64,000 bases of DNA from assembly GCA_963921425.1 (NCBI GenBank), contig OY992839.1, forward strand, positions 6,861,409-6,925,408, given 5' to 3'. Origin of the DNA: Dryas octopetala (lineage: Eukaryota; Streptophyta; Magnoliopsida; Rosales; Rosaceae). The notes beneath the pieces are model-generated. The model made no database searches and was not told where the DNA came from. It worked only from the letters and a program-made list of their open reading frames with translations. The position numbers were made by a program, and so were the translations under genes. Positions 25,876 through 36,425 of the stretch are shown here, piece after piece; position 1 is the first letter of the stretch; each line of letters starts with the position of its first letter.

Positions 25876-26768
25876 ATTGTGGGCCAACTCCTAAATTAAA
25901 CTCATTCTCCATCATTCTTCGCCACTTGGACTAACCCAAAAAATTAGAAGATTGAATTTGATAGATTAGTATTGATATAATGGCATCCTTGTTTTTCTTC
26001 ACTTTTTTATAAGAATGAAATGACGAGAAGAACTTACCTATCCCTCATGTGATACTATAAGACATCCCTAGCTCTCTCTCTTCTCTATTTTTTTCTTGCA
26101 TCTCCTGTCTCTATCTCTCTCTTCAAGGGATGCCACATCACTACAACATGGGGATATGTAAGTTTTTTCCATGAAATGACACTTGTTGTAATATTCAATA
26201 AGATCATGCATATATCATGCTACAAAATATCAAGGTGACTTGCCTAATATGATTCATTTATCATTTAATCTTTTTTTCTTAAATATGTTTTTGTTTAACT
26301 TTTGATTCATTATAAATTCAAGAGTGTGTGAATAAAAAAGGAAATGGATTCATACTGCTTTTATGGATTACATCTATACATCCATCTATACAAAATAAGT
26401 TGGATTGAAATAGATAAAACTAAATACTGGATTGTAATCCTTTCAAATAAAGAAATACAGAATTTGTAATAAATGACTAAGATGGAAACAAGTAAAACCA
26501 AATTTAGAAAAGAATCAAAATCCACCATGTATCCAAATGTATAACAATATGAAACGTTTTTGCAAATTATAAGTTTTTTTTTTATTTTTAGGAAAGAAAA
26601 ACCTTCATCCAGAAGAAAATCCAAAACAAACAATGAGACTCAAAAAAGGCATATTGAGCCACCTTATTACAAGATCGATCATTTCCTAAAAAGAAAAATG
26701 ATTGGCTTATTACCCTTGGAGAAGTCATTCTTTCTTATCGATCAATCACAATTTGATATATATTCAGC

Positions 26769-26799
<31 letters not shown>

Positions 26800-27940
26800 T
26801 TATTAATGACTAATTTTTCTTTATAAGTTCATACATGTCAAATTTTGATTGGTTAGTAAGAAACAATGGAAGCCAAGCGTTGTTCTTTCCTAAATTGACT
26901 TCTCACTTGCATCAACGACCTATTGCATTTTTTTGTTACATTAAGAAATGGAATTCTATATTTATCTAATTTCTAATTCATTACTCTACCATTTTTCATC
27001 ATTTAGATTAACTAAAAAAGTTTTGCACCATATATCTGGTGCATGGTTGTTTCAACCTCTTGAACAAGAACACCATCTGGCACCAAGCACTCGTCAAAAT
27101 CTAAGAGAAATGAATGATGGTGAAGCCCAGATCTCGGGCTAGTTCCAAAACCCTCAATAACACCAAGCAATTCAGTTTTAGTAATAGCCATGTACTTTTT
27201 AGTAAGCTTTTATTAATAGAACATTAATTATTTTTATAGAAAACTCAAGAGTCTTTCGCACGTTTATTTAACAACATTTAAATTTCTTTTGTTTCTGTGG
27301 AGGGCTTATTTAACAATGTTAAATGTTAATGCACTAGGAAAGGGGTGTTAGGTCACCGAATTTAATGTACATTTGAAAGAATTGAATTCTAAATTTATTT
27401 ATAATTCTAAGTTTCTAACTCATTATGTACCACATCTATTTTCACCACTTGAGTTTAACAATATTTATTTACTTATGCATGAAAGCCAGTTCAACCAATC
27501 TCTCAAACAGGCACTCTTTGTTTTTGTTTTCATTTTTCTATATTGAGAAGAAAATTGGAACTTGAGATCTAACTATCTAAGTTGAGAGTTTTGTCAGCCA
27601 ATCAACACAAACTCCTCTCTCTGAAAAATTTCCCAATCTTCTCATTTTAAGTTTTTAACTTTATTTATTATATTTTAGTTTTTTAAACTTTCAAATTTTA
27701 AAATTAAGTGAGTGATTGATGGGGAATGCCATTCTTTCCTTTTTTTTAATCAGCAAGTGAGAAATTGAGAATATAAGACTTTTCAAAATATTGGACTTAA
27801 GAAATTACAAGATAAGACTTTTCAGTTTTCACCAACTTGGAACTTTGTTTTTCATGGTCATCAGTTTGGAAATTTCCATCACTTGAGGCCAATTTTTTTT
27901 GTTGAGGGAACAGTTGTGGCCAATTAAGTATTCAACAACA
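25876..27940. other. Intergenic, AT-rich; (AT)n at 26772-26798
   Basis: No gene recognised. Weak protein-like reading on the minus strand near 27045-27195 could be a worn retroelement RNase H fragment but is not convincing. Remaining frames are low-complexity. Confidence 0.4.
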
Positions 27941-27944
27941 TTTA

Positions 27945-28252
27945 GGGTCTGTTTGGTATTTTATTAAAAAAATTTTTTTTTTTTAAAACAAAAAAATAAA
28001 TTTTAGTCAAAAAAACGTGTTTGATAGATCATTTTTAAAAATAATTTTTAAAAAAAATTAAAAACATCATTTTTTTCAATTTTTTTTTTACACTTCCTTT
28101 TTCTTTAATTGCCATCATTTTTATATTTTAAAAATTATTTTCAAATTTCATACCAAACAAGTTTTTAAATTTTAAAAACTAATTTTAAAAACTCACATTT
28201 AAAAAAAAATCTTAATTTTTGAAAAAAAATTTTGATGTTTGGCCCTAACTTT
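27945..28252. mobile_element. AT-rich MITE with GGGTC-type ends
   Basis: The left end TTAGGGTCTGTTTGGTATTT and the reverse complement of the right end (TTAGGGCCAAACATCAAAAT) form imperfect terminal inverted repeats around an extremely A/T-rich ~300-bp core with internal inverted poly-A/poly-T blocks. Plant hAT/Harbinger MITEs often carry this TTAGGG-C-TTTGG end. No certain TSD. Confidence 0.5.
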
Positions 28253-29239
28253 TCTATCAATCTAACATGAAGTAGAATATAATAATTTGTAGTCTTGTCA
28301 ATCGTTTACTTTTCCCACTTTTGAACTTTAAATTTTCAGAGGACTTTGCCAAAGTGAAAAGTAATACAAGGAAAATTGAGCAACATGCAATCTCGCTTTC
28401 AGTCCACTTTTTGGGTTTTGACTGGCAGTGGAAATCGCTCAAACCTCAAAGTCTCAAACCCATCCAGGATTAAGCCAATGACACCTTCTGGACCCACATA
28501 CACAAATGAGAAATAAAAAGACCAATTTGTAAGCTTTTTTTTTTTTTGGTTAAGTACTATTGAGAATAGAATTTTATATTGGAAATTTATAGCGAGGGCC
28601 GGCCCTGGGTGTAGCTTAATGAGGGCGACTGTCTCGGGATCTCAAGTTTTATCGTTCGTATATATTATGTTAGGTTAGGTTCAAGTAATATAAATTATTT
28701 TTTGAAATTTTAATTAAAAAATAAGAATAAAGTTGAATAACCCAATTCGAAAGGTCTACATATATATTCATTAAATTCACAATTCAACTACCAAATAGAC
28801 CATTTAAAGAGTCCCACCAATCCAAGAATAAAAATAGGTCAACTCTTGTTTTGTTTTGGTTTTCCTTTTTTATCTACCAATTGTTGTTTTGTTATGATGC
28901 CAATTGGAGTTCTTATAATAATTTTGTAGATATTTATCGGAAAAGAAAAATACATAGAGGGTCAATGGCCCCAGAAGTTTTATGGCCGAACCTTATTTAT
29001 AATTTTAAAAGTTTCTCCATTCATTGTTAATTATATTTGAGTTAGATACTTTTTAACTTTTATATGATATGAAAGTGGACAATTTATGTGTTAGACACAA
29101 CATATGTTGTCAAATCCAATTAATTTTGAATTGAATACTCTAATACCAAATCAAATTATATATAGATAAAAGAGCAAAAATGAAATACCATAATTTTTCA
29201 ATTTTTTAACCTAACTTAAAACTTTTAATCTATAAGTAC
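28253..29239. other. Intergenic with possible hAT end near 28597
   Basis: GAGGGCCGGCCCTGGG at about 28596-28611, followed by GAGGGCGACTGTCTCGGG, resembles the terminus of plant hAT elements; a candidate opposite end near 28960-28995 is weak. No gene recognised. Confidence 0.35.
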
Positions 29240-30178
29240 CAAGGAGTAAAATTTCGGTTTCGAGGAAATTTTCGATGGAAATTTCGACGGAAATTTTCGT
29301 GGAAATTTCGATTAAAATTTCGATTTCGATAAAATTAGATAAAAACGACGGAAATTGTTATCAAAATATGGAAATTTTGAATGAAACTTGACCATATGTT
29401 TATTTAACATATTATCTACTATATTAATAAAAAACATTGAAGAAACCAAATTATATAATAGGTTTCATGTGATATAAGATGAATATAATGCGCGTTGGAG
29501 GCAAAAACTGTTAAACAAAATTAGTATAATGAATAATGAAATCAGTATATTCTTTATACTCTATAATTTATACACTAACCCTAATACTAAACCCTATATA
29601 CTCTATATATTCTAATACTCTTTATACTCTATAATCTATGCACTAAACTCTATATACTGTATGTTCTTTAAGATATGGACCATATGGTATAAGATATTAT
29701 GATTTAGGCCCTTTAGGGTATTCTTCCCCACCAAGCACCAGCCCCTGCCTCTCTCCCCCCAACCCAGTCCATCCCCGACACACCCCCCCTCACCCAGCCC
29801 CTCCCAGCCCCTTTTCTGTGAGACCCTGTATTTTCCAAATAATTATTTTAAATATTTTGAGAATTTATTTTAAGGATTTTGAGAATTTATTTGGAATTTA
29901 AAAAGGTTTTAATTTAATTTTAATTATTTAATTATTTTTGTTTTAAATTAGGCTTGACCCAAAGTTAACTTTTAAATTTAGTGGACTTTTGATTCGGACT
30001 TTGGGCACGTTGGATAGGTCTCGAGTTCACGAGTTCGTAGACACGTAGCACGCGTCGATCGGAGTTATGGTTTGAAAGTTACGGACATTTGAAGTAAAGG
30101 GCAATTTTGTAATTTTTACAAAAGGGGTTTTAAAACCCAAAAATCAGATTTTTATCCCTTTCTCTCTCCTCTCTCCTG

Positions 30179-30254
<76 letters not shown>

Positions 30255-30750
30255 GTGCCTCACCTTCGCCGCGCCTGCCACCGGCGCGTGGCGGCGCGTC
30301 CAGCCATGGCTGGCAGCGGGACCGGCCCAGATCTCGTCGCCGTTCATCCTTCTTCCTCCCCCTGGTGGCGGCGCAGCCCAGAAACCTCCCCCGAGTCGCG
30401 AACCAGCTGAGGCCGATCCTTGGAGCTCCGGCGGCGATCTCACTTTTCCGGCGACGACGCGACCTCCCATCACCTGGGTTGTCTTCCTCTCGTCACGGTG
30501 AGTCTGCCCATGTGCTTCCCTGGCTCCGACGACCCCGCACGGCGGCGGATCGAAGATTTTGCCATTTTCCCGAAACCAGCCCCCAAATTTCGGCGAAATT
30601 TCGCCAATTTCGCCGAAATTTCGCGAAATTTCCGAAATTTCGCCGAAATAATTACCGAAAACAATTGGGTATGTGATAAAATTTCGGTGACCCAAAAAAA
30701 CGAAATTTTCGGCGAAATTTCGCCGAAAATTTCGAAATTTCATTCCTTGT
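29240..30750. mobile_element. TIR element with TTTCG-rich inverted arrays enclosing an LTR fragment
   Basis: The left end (CCAAGGAGTAAAATTTCGG...) and the reverse complement of the right end (CAAGGAATGAAATTTCGAAA) are inverted repeats. Both continue as arrays of GAAATTTCG-like words: left at about 29248-29330, right at about 30585-30742. TCTATAAGTA and TCTATAACAA flank the ends, a possible imperfect 8-10-bp target duplication. Inside, from 29817, lies TGTGAGACCCTGTATTTTCC, the start of an LTR of the same style as the solo LTR at 21291, continuing through a CT-rich leader and a (CT)n tract (30180-30252) to about 30530. Frames through the GC-rich part are not recognisable proteins. Confidence 0.5.
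30180..30252 (+). repeat. (CT)n microsatellite
   Basis: About 73 bp of uninterrupted TC dinucleotides inside the LTR-derived segment. Confidence 0.95.
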
Positions 30751-32414
30751 CTATAACAACAGCTAGAGATTGTATGGGCATTTTAGCCTTTTATGTCTGA
30801 ATTTTTACCGGCATAAAACACCCTAATGTATAATTTACAAGTCATTTATGTATTCGAAGTTTATCTAACGTGTTATACTTGATGAGAGAGTGGACCAATG
30901 ATGATTTATTAACAGATTGAAAAACAACTGATAAAGAAAATATATAACAAAACCAAATATACATTTTTATTAGACAATCAAGCACAGTCACATGCAGATG
31001 GCTAGCCACTAATAACCCCATCACAAACATTAATTAATTATTTACCTGAAAAGGAAAAGAAAACAAGCACCATCACAAACATTAGCAGCTAGCGATTTGT
31101 TTGTAGAGGTTTGGTGGATATATATGGCTGGACCTAGAATATTATGTATTATAGCAATAGCATATGAAATTAGAGGCAACCTTTGACTGTTGTTGACAAA
31201 CAAAACTCATCCATGCTGCGACCCAATGAGAGAAGCCAAAGTGTCAAAGATAGAAAATGGCCCTATGCTCATGCACATGTTGTTAGGAGTTAAAAAGTTA
31301 ATCAGAAACCATTAAAAACTTGCCATGCACCTAAAACAACTAAAAGTCAATGTGAGACATGCATTGTTTTATGCTATGTTAATTTTATTTAAATAAATTT
31401 ATGTAATTTTAATAATAAAGTTGAAAAGCTATGATTAAATAAGAAATTACACAATCAATGGTTATATTAAAAATCTAAGAATCCAACATTGATCGATCAC
31501 ATAGTTTGATTTTATATCAATCAAATTATTATAGGTCTTGCCAAATGGTGCAATTAGCCATGTGAAAAGGCTAATGGAAAAGTTCCCGCGTTTAGGGACC
31601 CAAGAAAAAACGCGTTTTAACTTTATGATTTTATTTGTAGTGCAATGTGCATACAGCTAAAGCCTATAGGGTGTGAGAAATCTTCCCACTTCCCAGCGTC
31701 CACCAGGAAGAACCAAGAGTCCAAAACAATATTACGTGCTGAGCTAAGCTTCCCTTCCATTGGTTGCGAGGTGCCTCCTTTCTTTGTCTTCCTTTTTCTA
31801 CTTTTGAAAAGCATAAATATATGACATTACGACCATCATGGATGTGGGGGCCTGATGAAAAAAAATAATGATTTTGCTTTACGTCGTCTCCATCTCAGTC
31901 CTTTTGAGACATTTAAATGGGTAGGAAGAATATTGAGTGTGGTCAATTAAAATTAAAAGTTAATTTGAAGTCTAATAATTGTTTAAAACAATATTGAAAC
32001 TCTGATTCCGAGTTCAAAATTTCAAATTTCCTTCCATTTATCTATTAATTTGTATAATGAAATCACACTTATACATTGTTTGTATTTGTTTCTCTCCTCA
32101 TATATGAGATGAGGTAACACATACATGAAGAATGTTATTAGTTTAATATACATTGTTGATTTATTTCTCAACTCAAATTTTAAAAAATGTACAACAACTT
32201 ATAATATGTTTTTCCAATCCTTTGTCTGAAAACATTTTTTCAGAAAAAGACTTGAGAGTTTAAATTCATGGACTAAAGTCTAAAACCAACAAAGGTTAAC
32301 GGCTAACCACTCCGGAATATTGTGATGTACAAAAATTACTTAAAAAACGATCCAATGTCAGCATGCCCACCATCTGTTTGGTCGAAACCATACTTTGTGA
32401 CCATCTCCATTGTT
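30751..32414. other. Intergenic; no gene seen
   Basis: AT-rich DNA with no protein-like frame, RNA gene or clear repeat. Confidence 0.45.
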
Positions 32415-32752
32415 AACAGTGGCGGATCTACAATGGGGTCAATGGGGTCACTTGACCCCATGAACTCAGAAAGACTGGGCTTGATGAAAAATTTTGACCC
32501 CATGAATGAAACTTAGGTCTTAGTTGCATTCATGGTTGGCAGGGGCAAGATTGCAGGGCAGGGGCAAGATTACAGAGCAGGGGCAAGAACCAGAACAAGG
32601 GAAAGAACCAGAGGCTGTAGTCGTCGCCCCCTGCTCCCTCGCCGTCACCCGTCGCCCCATGCTGGCTGCTGCCTCTGCTCGCAAGTCGCAAGCCTCGCTT
32701 CCGCCCCTGCTGGGTTTATCTTGCCCCCATACTAGTGGATTTCTAGATCCGT
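32415..32752. mobile_element. Possible deleted hAT-like element
   Basis: CAGTGGCGGATCTACAATGG at 32415 is a common plant hAT-type terminus; CAACGGATCTAGAAATCC on the opposite strand at about 32738-32755 could be its partner. The interior has three copies of a GGCAGGGGCAAGATT-like unit (about 32538-32600) and GC-rich low-complexity DNA. No TSD was confirmed. Confidence 0.35.
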
Positions 32753-33005
32753 TGGAGTGGTTGGCCATCCGACAGATTACATCTTCCACGAGTGCAATTA
32801 TTAGTGATTATTTGGTATTTATTAAATTTGGCCTTTATTCTTGGTTAGGAACTTAGGATATCCACATTATCTATAATATAAACAGAGTTTTGATGGAGCT
32901 ATATATGTATATATACTTAGACAGTTGGACCTCAATGTTTGGCCATTCCAGTTATGTAATCTCATTATTCAAACTATTTCTTTCTTTTTATCTTTCAAAT
33001 ATTAT

Positions 33006-33340
33006 TGAAGGAATTTAGGCATCCATTTCAAAATCAATTGATAATGGAAGGAGTAACTCAAACCCTTATATGCTACTATGCAAAGCCTTACATTTTTAAT
33101 ATGAGATCTTTCTTTTAACACGCCTTCGCACGTGTGACGTCACTCAAGCATAACACATGGACAATTCTTATTGGGTGACGTGAGAGCACGTGTGACCGTT
33201 TGGCACAACATGTGAATAACCTGCTCTGATACCATGAATAAATCTAGGGATCCAAACCAATTGAGAATGAAATGAGTAACCAAAATCCTTATAAACCACT
33301 ATGTAAGGCCTTATATTTTCGATGCGAAATCTTTCTCTCA
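33006..33340 (-). mobile_element. TRIM retrotransposon
   Basis: Direct terminal repeats at 33006-33120 and 33235-33340 each begin TGAA, share GG-ATCCA--CAAA-CAATTGA-AATG-A--GAGTAAC and end in CA. GCTCTGATACCA at 33223-33234 touches the second repeat. It is a perfect reverse complement of the tRNA-Met PBS TGGTATCAGAGC, which fixes the orientation as minus. The interior is 114 bp with no coding capacity. Same family as the copy at 5612-5942. A 5-bp TSD was not evident. Confidence 0.8.
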
Positions 33341-33893
33341 GCATATATACTTAGTATGATAGTATTGAGAGGTTTAGTTTGAAGTAAATACATTTAGCAT
33401 ATGAATTGCGTCCAATTCTAATAACAATACGGTGAAATTTACCATATAATACATGAGTCCACCATGTGATCGGAGAATTTAATAATTTTTTGATGGGATG
33501 GAAAGACCAAAATTTTGTAGAAGATATGTAGAAAAATCAATGATGTAGATTTATTGTTGAACTATGACATATATTTGACATGAATGCACGAGAATGACAA
33601 CACAACTGGCTTGTTTCTGTATATATGTCTCATTGTCTTGTTTCAAAACTAACATTGATTACAAGTTCACGACGTACATCACACCAAATCTGCGTTATGG
33701 GATTGTGTTTGGACCTGGGTTGGCATCTCATGTGTGTGTGAGAGATACTGATGCCCCCCTCTCAGATATATTTTTGGGCTCTAATATTTGCTCCACTAAT
33801 TATTATTATTATTATTTTTTTTTCTGATTTTGTTGGTTCCCCTCTCCCAGGTTATTCTTGTCACTTATAACAATGTAAACTTAGGGGGTGTAT

Positions 33894-34980
33894 TCAATTA
33901 GAATTTTAAATGATTTTGGTGAAATTAAAAAGTCTGGTGTTATTCAATTAAAACTTTTAAAAAGTTTATAAAAGTCTGGTGGTATTCAATCATGACTTTT
34001 AAAAAGTCTATGATATTAAATTAAAACTTTTAAAGAGTCTATAAAAGTGACATGATATTCAAAAAGTCATTGACTTTATTAAATAATAGACTTTAAAAGA
34101 CTTTCATGTACTTTGTAGTGTAAATTATGTTATATCAAAGTCAATAATTCTCCAGCGTTCTCCTTGCAGATTTTAAAGGATTTCAAATATTAAAAAACTA
34201 TTAAAAAAGTGGTATTTTTTTTTTAAAAGAGTGATGCTAAACCCCCTAATCCCTTATTTCTTCACCCACCTCTTAATTTATTTTTTTCTAATTACTATAT
34301 CCTCTTATATTAATTTTCTTTTTCTCTTATATTAATTGACTTCTCATCATGGGTTGGAACCAATAGCGTTGCCACAATGCAATGGAACATCAAGATATTC
34401 AAACCAACCACTTTACAGTTTTTAAGTATTCAACAAAATCACAAAATTATATATTCATAATTTGAGAAATAATGTTACCACCACATCATATAATGTTATC
34501 AACCTATCAATTCAATTAGATAAATTCTAACAACTCATTAAAACACAATATTTGACAGTCTAAAACAATATAAAAACATAAAATTCATAACATTTAAAAT
34601 AAATTATGCAACAAAATAATTTTGGTCCCTACAATTTTAGTCTCAACTTTTTTATATTGTTTGCAATATTAGGACAATTTATAACACATGCATCTTGGTC
34701 TTGAAGCTCATCCTCATTCCACTCACTCATGGAAGACAAAAAAAATAAAAAACATATTGAAAAAATCTTAAAATAAATAATACAAAATTATATCAAAGTT
34801 ATTAGAAGTCTATAAAAATCCTTCAAAATCTATGAGAAAAGTCAGGGAAACTCTAAATAGAACTTTGTCAAAGTCTATATGGAGTTTATGAAAGTCATTA
34901 AAAATCCATTAATTTTACCAAAGTCAATGACTTAAAAACTCTACAAAAGTCTATTAAAATCCTAATTGAATACACTCCCT
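33894..34980. mobile_element. PIF/Harbinger-like non-autonomous element with TTA duplication
   Basis: The left end GGGGGTGTATTCAATTAGAA and the reverse complement of the right end (AGGGAGTGTATTCAATTAGG) are near-identical terminal inverted repeats. Similarity continues inward as many AAAAGTCT/AGACTTTT words. TTA lies directly outside both ends (33891-33893 and 34981-34983), the 3-bp target of PIF/Harbinger elements. The 1.1-kb body lacks a transposase frame. Confidence 0.65.
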
Positions 34981-34983
34981 TTA

Positions 34984-36049
34984 ATTAAAAGATGATATGT
35001 ATAAGATTATCAATTTAAATGCATATTATCTTTTAACTGGATTATTTTGCCCTATCACGTGACAGAATCAATCTTACACAAATTTTTTTCATATAAAAAA
35101 TATCTAAGGCAATCTCTTTATTTTGCCATTCGGTTTAGGTCAGGCCAAAAAAAAAAAAAAAAAAAAACTGCTTCAAAATGCCCAGTTGATAAGTGGGCCA
35201 TTAGAGTCACAACTGAAACATAATTTGGTTTATGGGGCCTTCATTACTTATGGTAAAAGGTGGACCAAGTTTAATGTTTACAAAAGGCAGTTGGAGTAGA
35301 CAAAATTGTTGTTCCTTATAGACAAAGGCATCTTCAATCTTCATTGTACTAGATATAATAATCTAATAAAAAGGGTATTCTCATCATTCTTTACTTTATT
35401 ATATATCTTACCCAGTTTCTTTTACCCCTTATTAGTTTATTTTCTAAAGAGGCCGCAATACTCAATTAGACATGACCTTTCATAGTCTTGTACGTTGCAG
35501 CTTAAAAAGTATAGTAAGAACATAAATTATTCGAGTTTGCATCTTTAATTTATGTTTTATTTAGAATATTATACATGCTTACCTTTTAAACTGGGTCAAA
35601 TACTAAACCTTAAACTCTAATACTTAACTTTAAACCTCAAAACGACATCATTTTGGTCATAAGTAAATTTATTTATTTTTATATAATCATAACATTACAT
35701 AACGGTGTGATTAATTTATTCAAATTATAATACGTATAAAATTATTAATATCTAAAATTTTAAATCTTAAAAAATATCCTTAAAATTGTACAAATATTAT
35801 AATTTAAAAAGAGTGGTCACACCACCACATAATGTTAGCATCACACACACACACAAAGTGTTTTTCATAAGAGAAAGCACAATATATATTAACACAAAAA
35901 TATATATAAACAGTTTGAGACTATTATTTCAAGATATTATGGTACATAGGCATAACAGCAAATTACAAAGGTTTACGTAGTTTTCGATCATTGTTTAGTC
36001 GTACTAGCTCATTCAAAACCACATACATAAAAGTAGTATTGTTCTGAAT
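34984..36049. other. Intergenic; no gene seen
   Basis: AT-rich sequence with a 26-bp poly-A run near 35143-35167 and no recognisable gene. It ends at the target duplication of the copia element. Confidence 0.45.
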
Positions 36050-36054
36050 GAAGA

Positions 36055-36371
36055 TATTGGAATTACTCTGCTAGTATTGGAATTACTCTGCCCAATATAG
36101 GCAGTCACTGCCTTGTCTGTTTGTCATTTAATCCTAAGGCGGCTAGCTGTAATATTGGGAGTGATAAGGTCTCTTTGGGAACTGTAATATGTAATTAATA
36201 TGTTGGTGGCTCTTGAGCTTCTCTTCTCTGAATTGGTGATTGTATTCTATATATTGGAAAATCTCATATCTGAGTTTTCATGAATAATAGCTATCAGCTT
36301 CTACAGTGGACGTTGGCCTCTTTGCTAAACCACTCTAAATCTTGTCTATTTTATGTTTATGTGTTTCTACA
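36055..36371 (+). repeat. 5' LTR of the copia element
   Basis: Starts TATTGGAATTAC and ends TTTCTACA. The first 20 bases are imperfectly repeated immediately (TATTGGAATTACTCTGCTAG then TATTGGAATTACTCTGCCCA). Given the GAAGA target duplication, the terminal dinucleotides are TA...CA, not TG...CA. Confidence 0.93.
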
Positions 36372-36383
36372 TGGTATCAGAGC
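36372..36383 (+). promoter_or_regulatory. Primer-binding site (tRNA-Met) of the copia element
   Basis: TGGTATCAGAGC directly follows the 5' LTR and is complementary to the 3' end of plant initiator tRNA-Met, the usual minus-strand primer in plant copia elements. Confidence 0.92.
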
Positions 36384-36425
36384 AGAAATTTCAATCCTGA
36401 AACTTCTGTCTTGTTTTAACAATTC

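Noticed and set aside
27045-27195. Minus-strand reading (ITKTELLGVIEGFGTS...) resembling a LINE RNase H segment
   Set aside because: Only a short loose match, with no tail, TSD or second motif; could be chance.
30144-30800. Frames up to 199 codons through the CT tract and TTTCG arrays
   Set aside because: Composition reflects simple repeats (NFRRNFAE, REREREs); no homology recognised.
32520-32856. GC-rich overlapping frames on both strands
   Set aside because: They fall in a low-complexity GGCAGGGGCAAG-type repeat within a suspected deleted hAT element.
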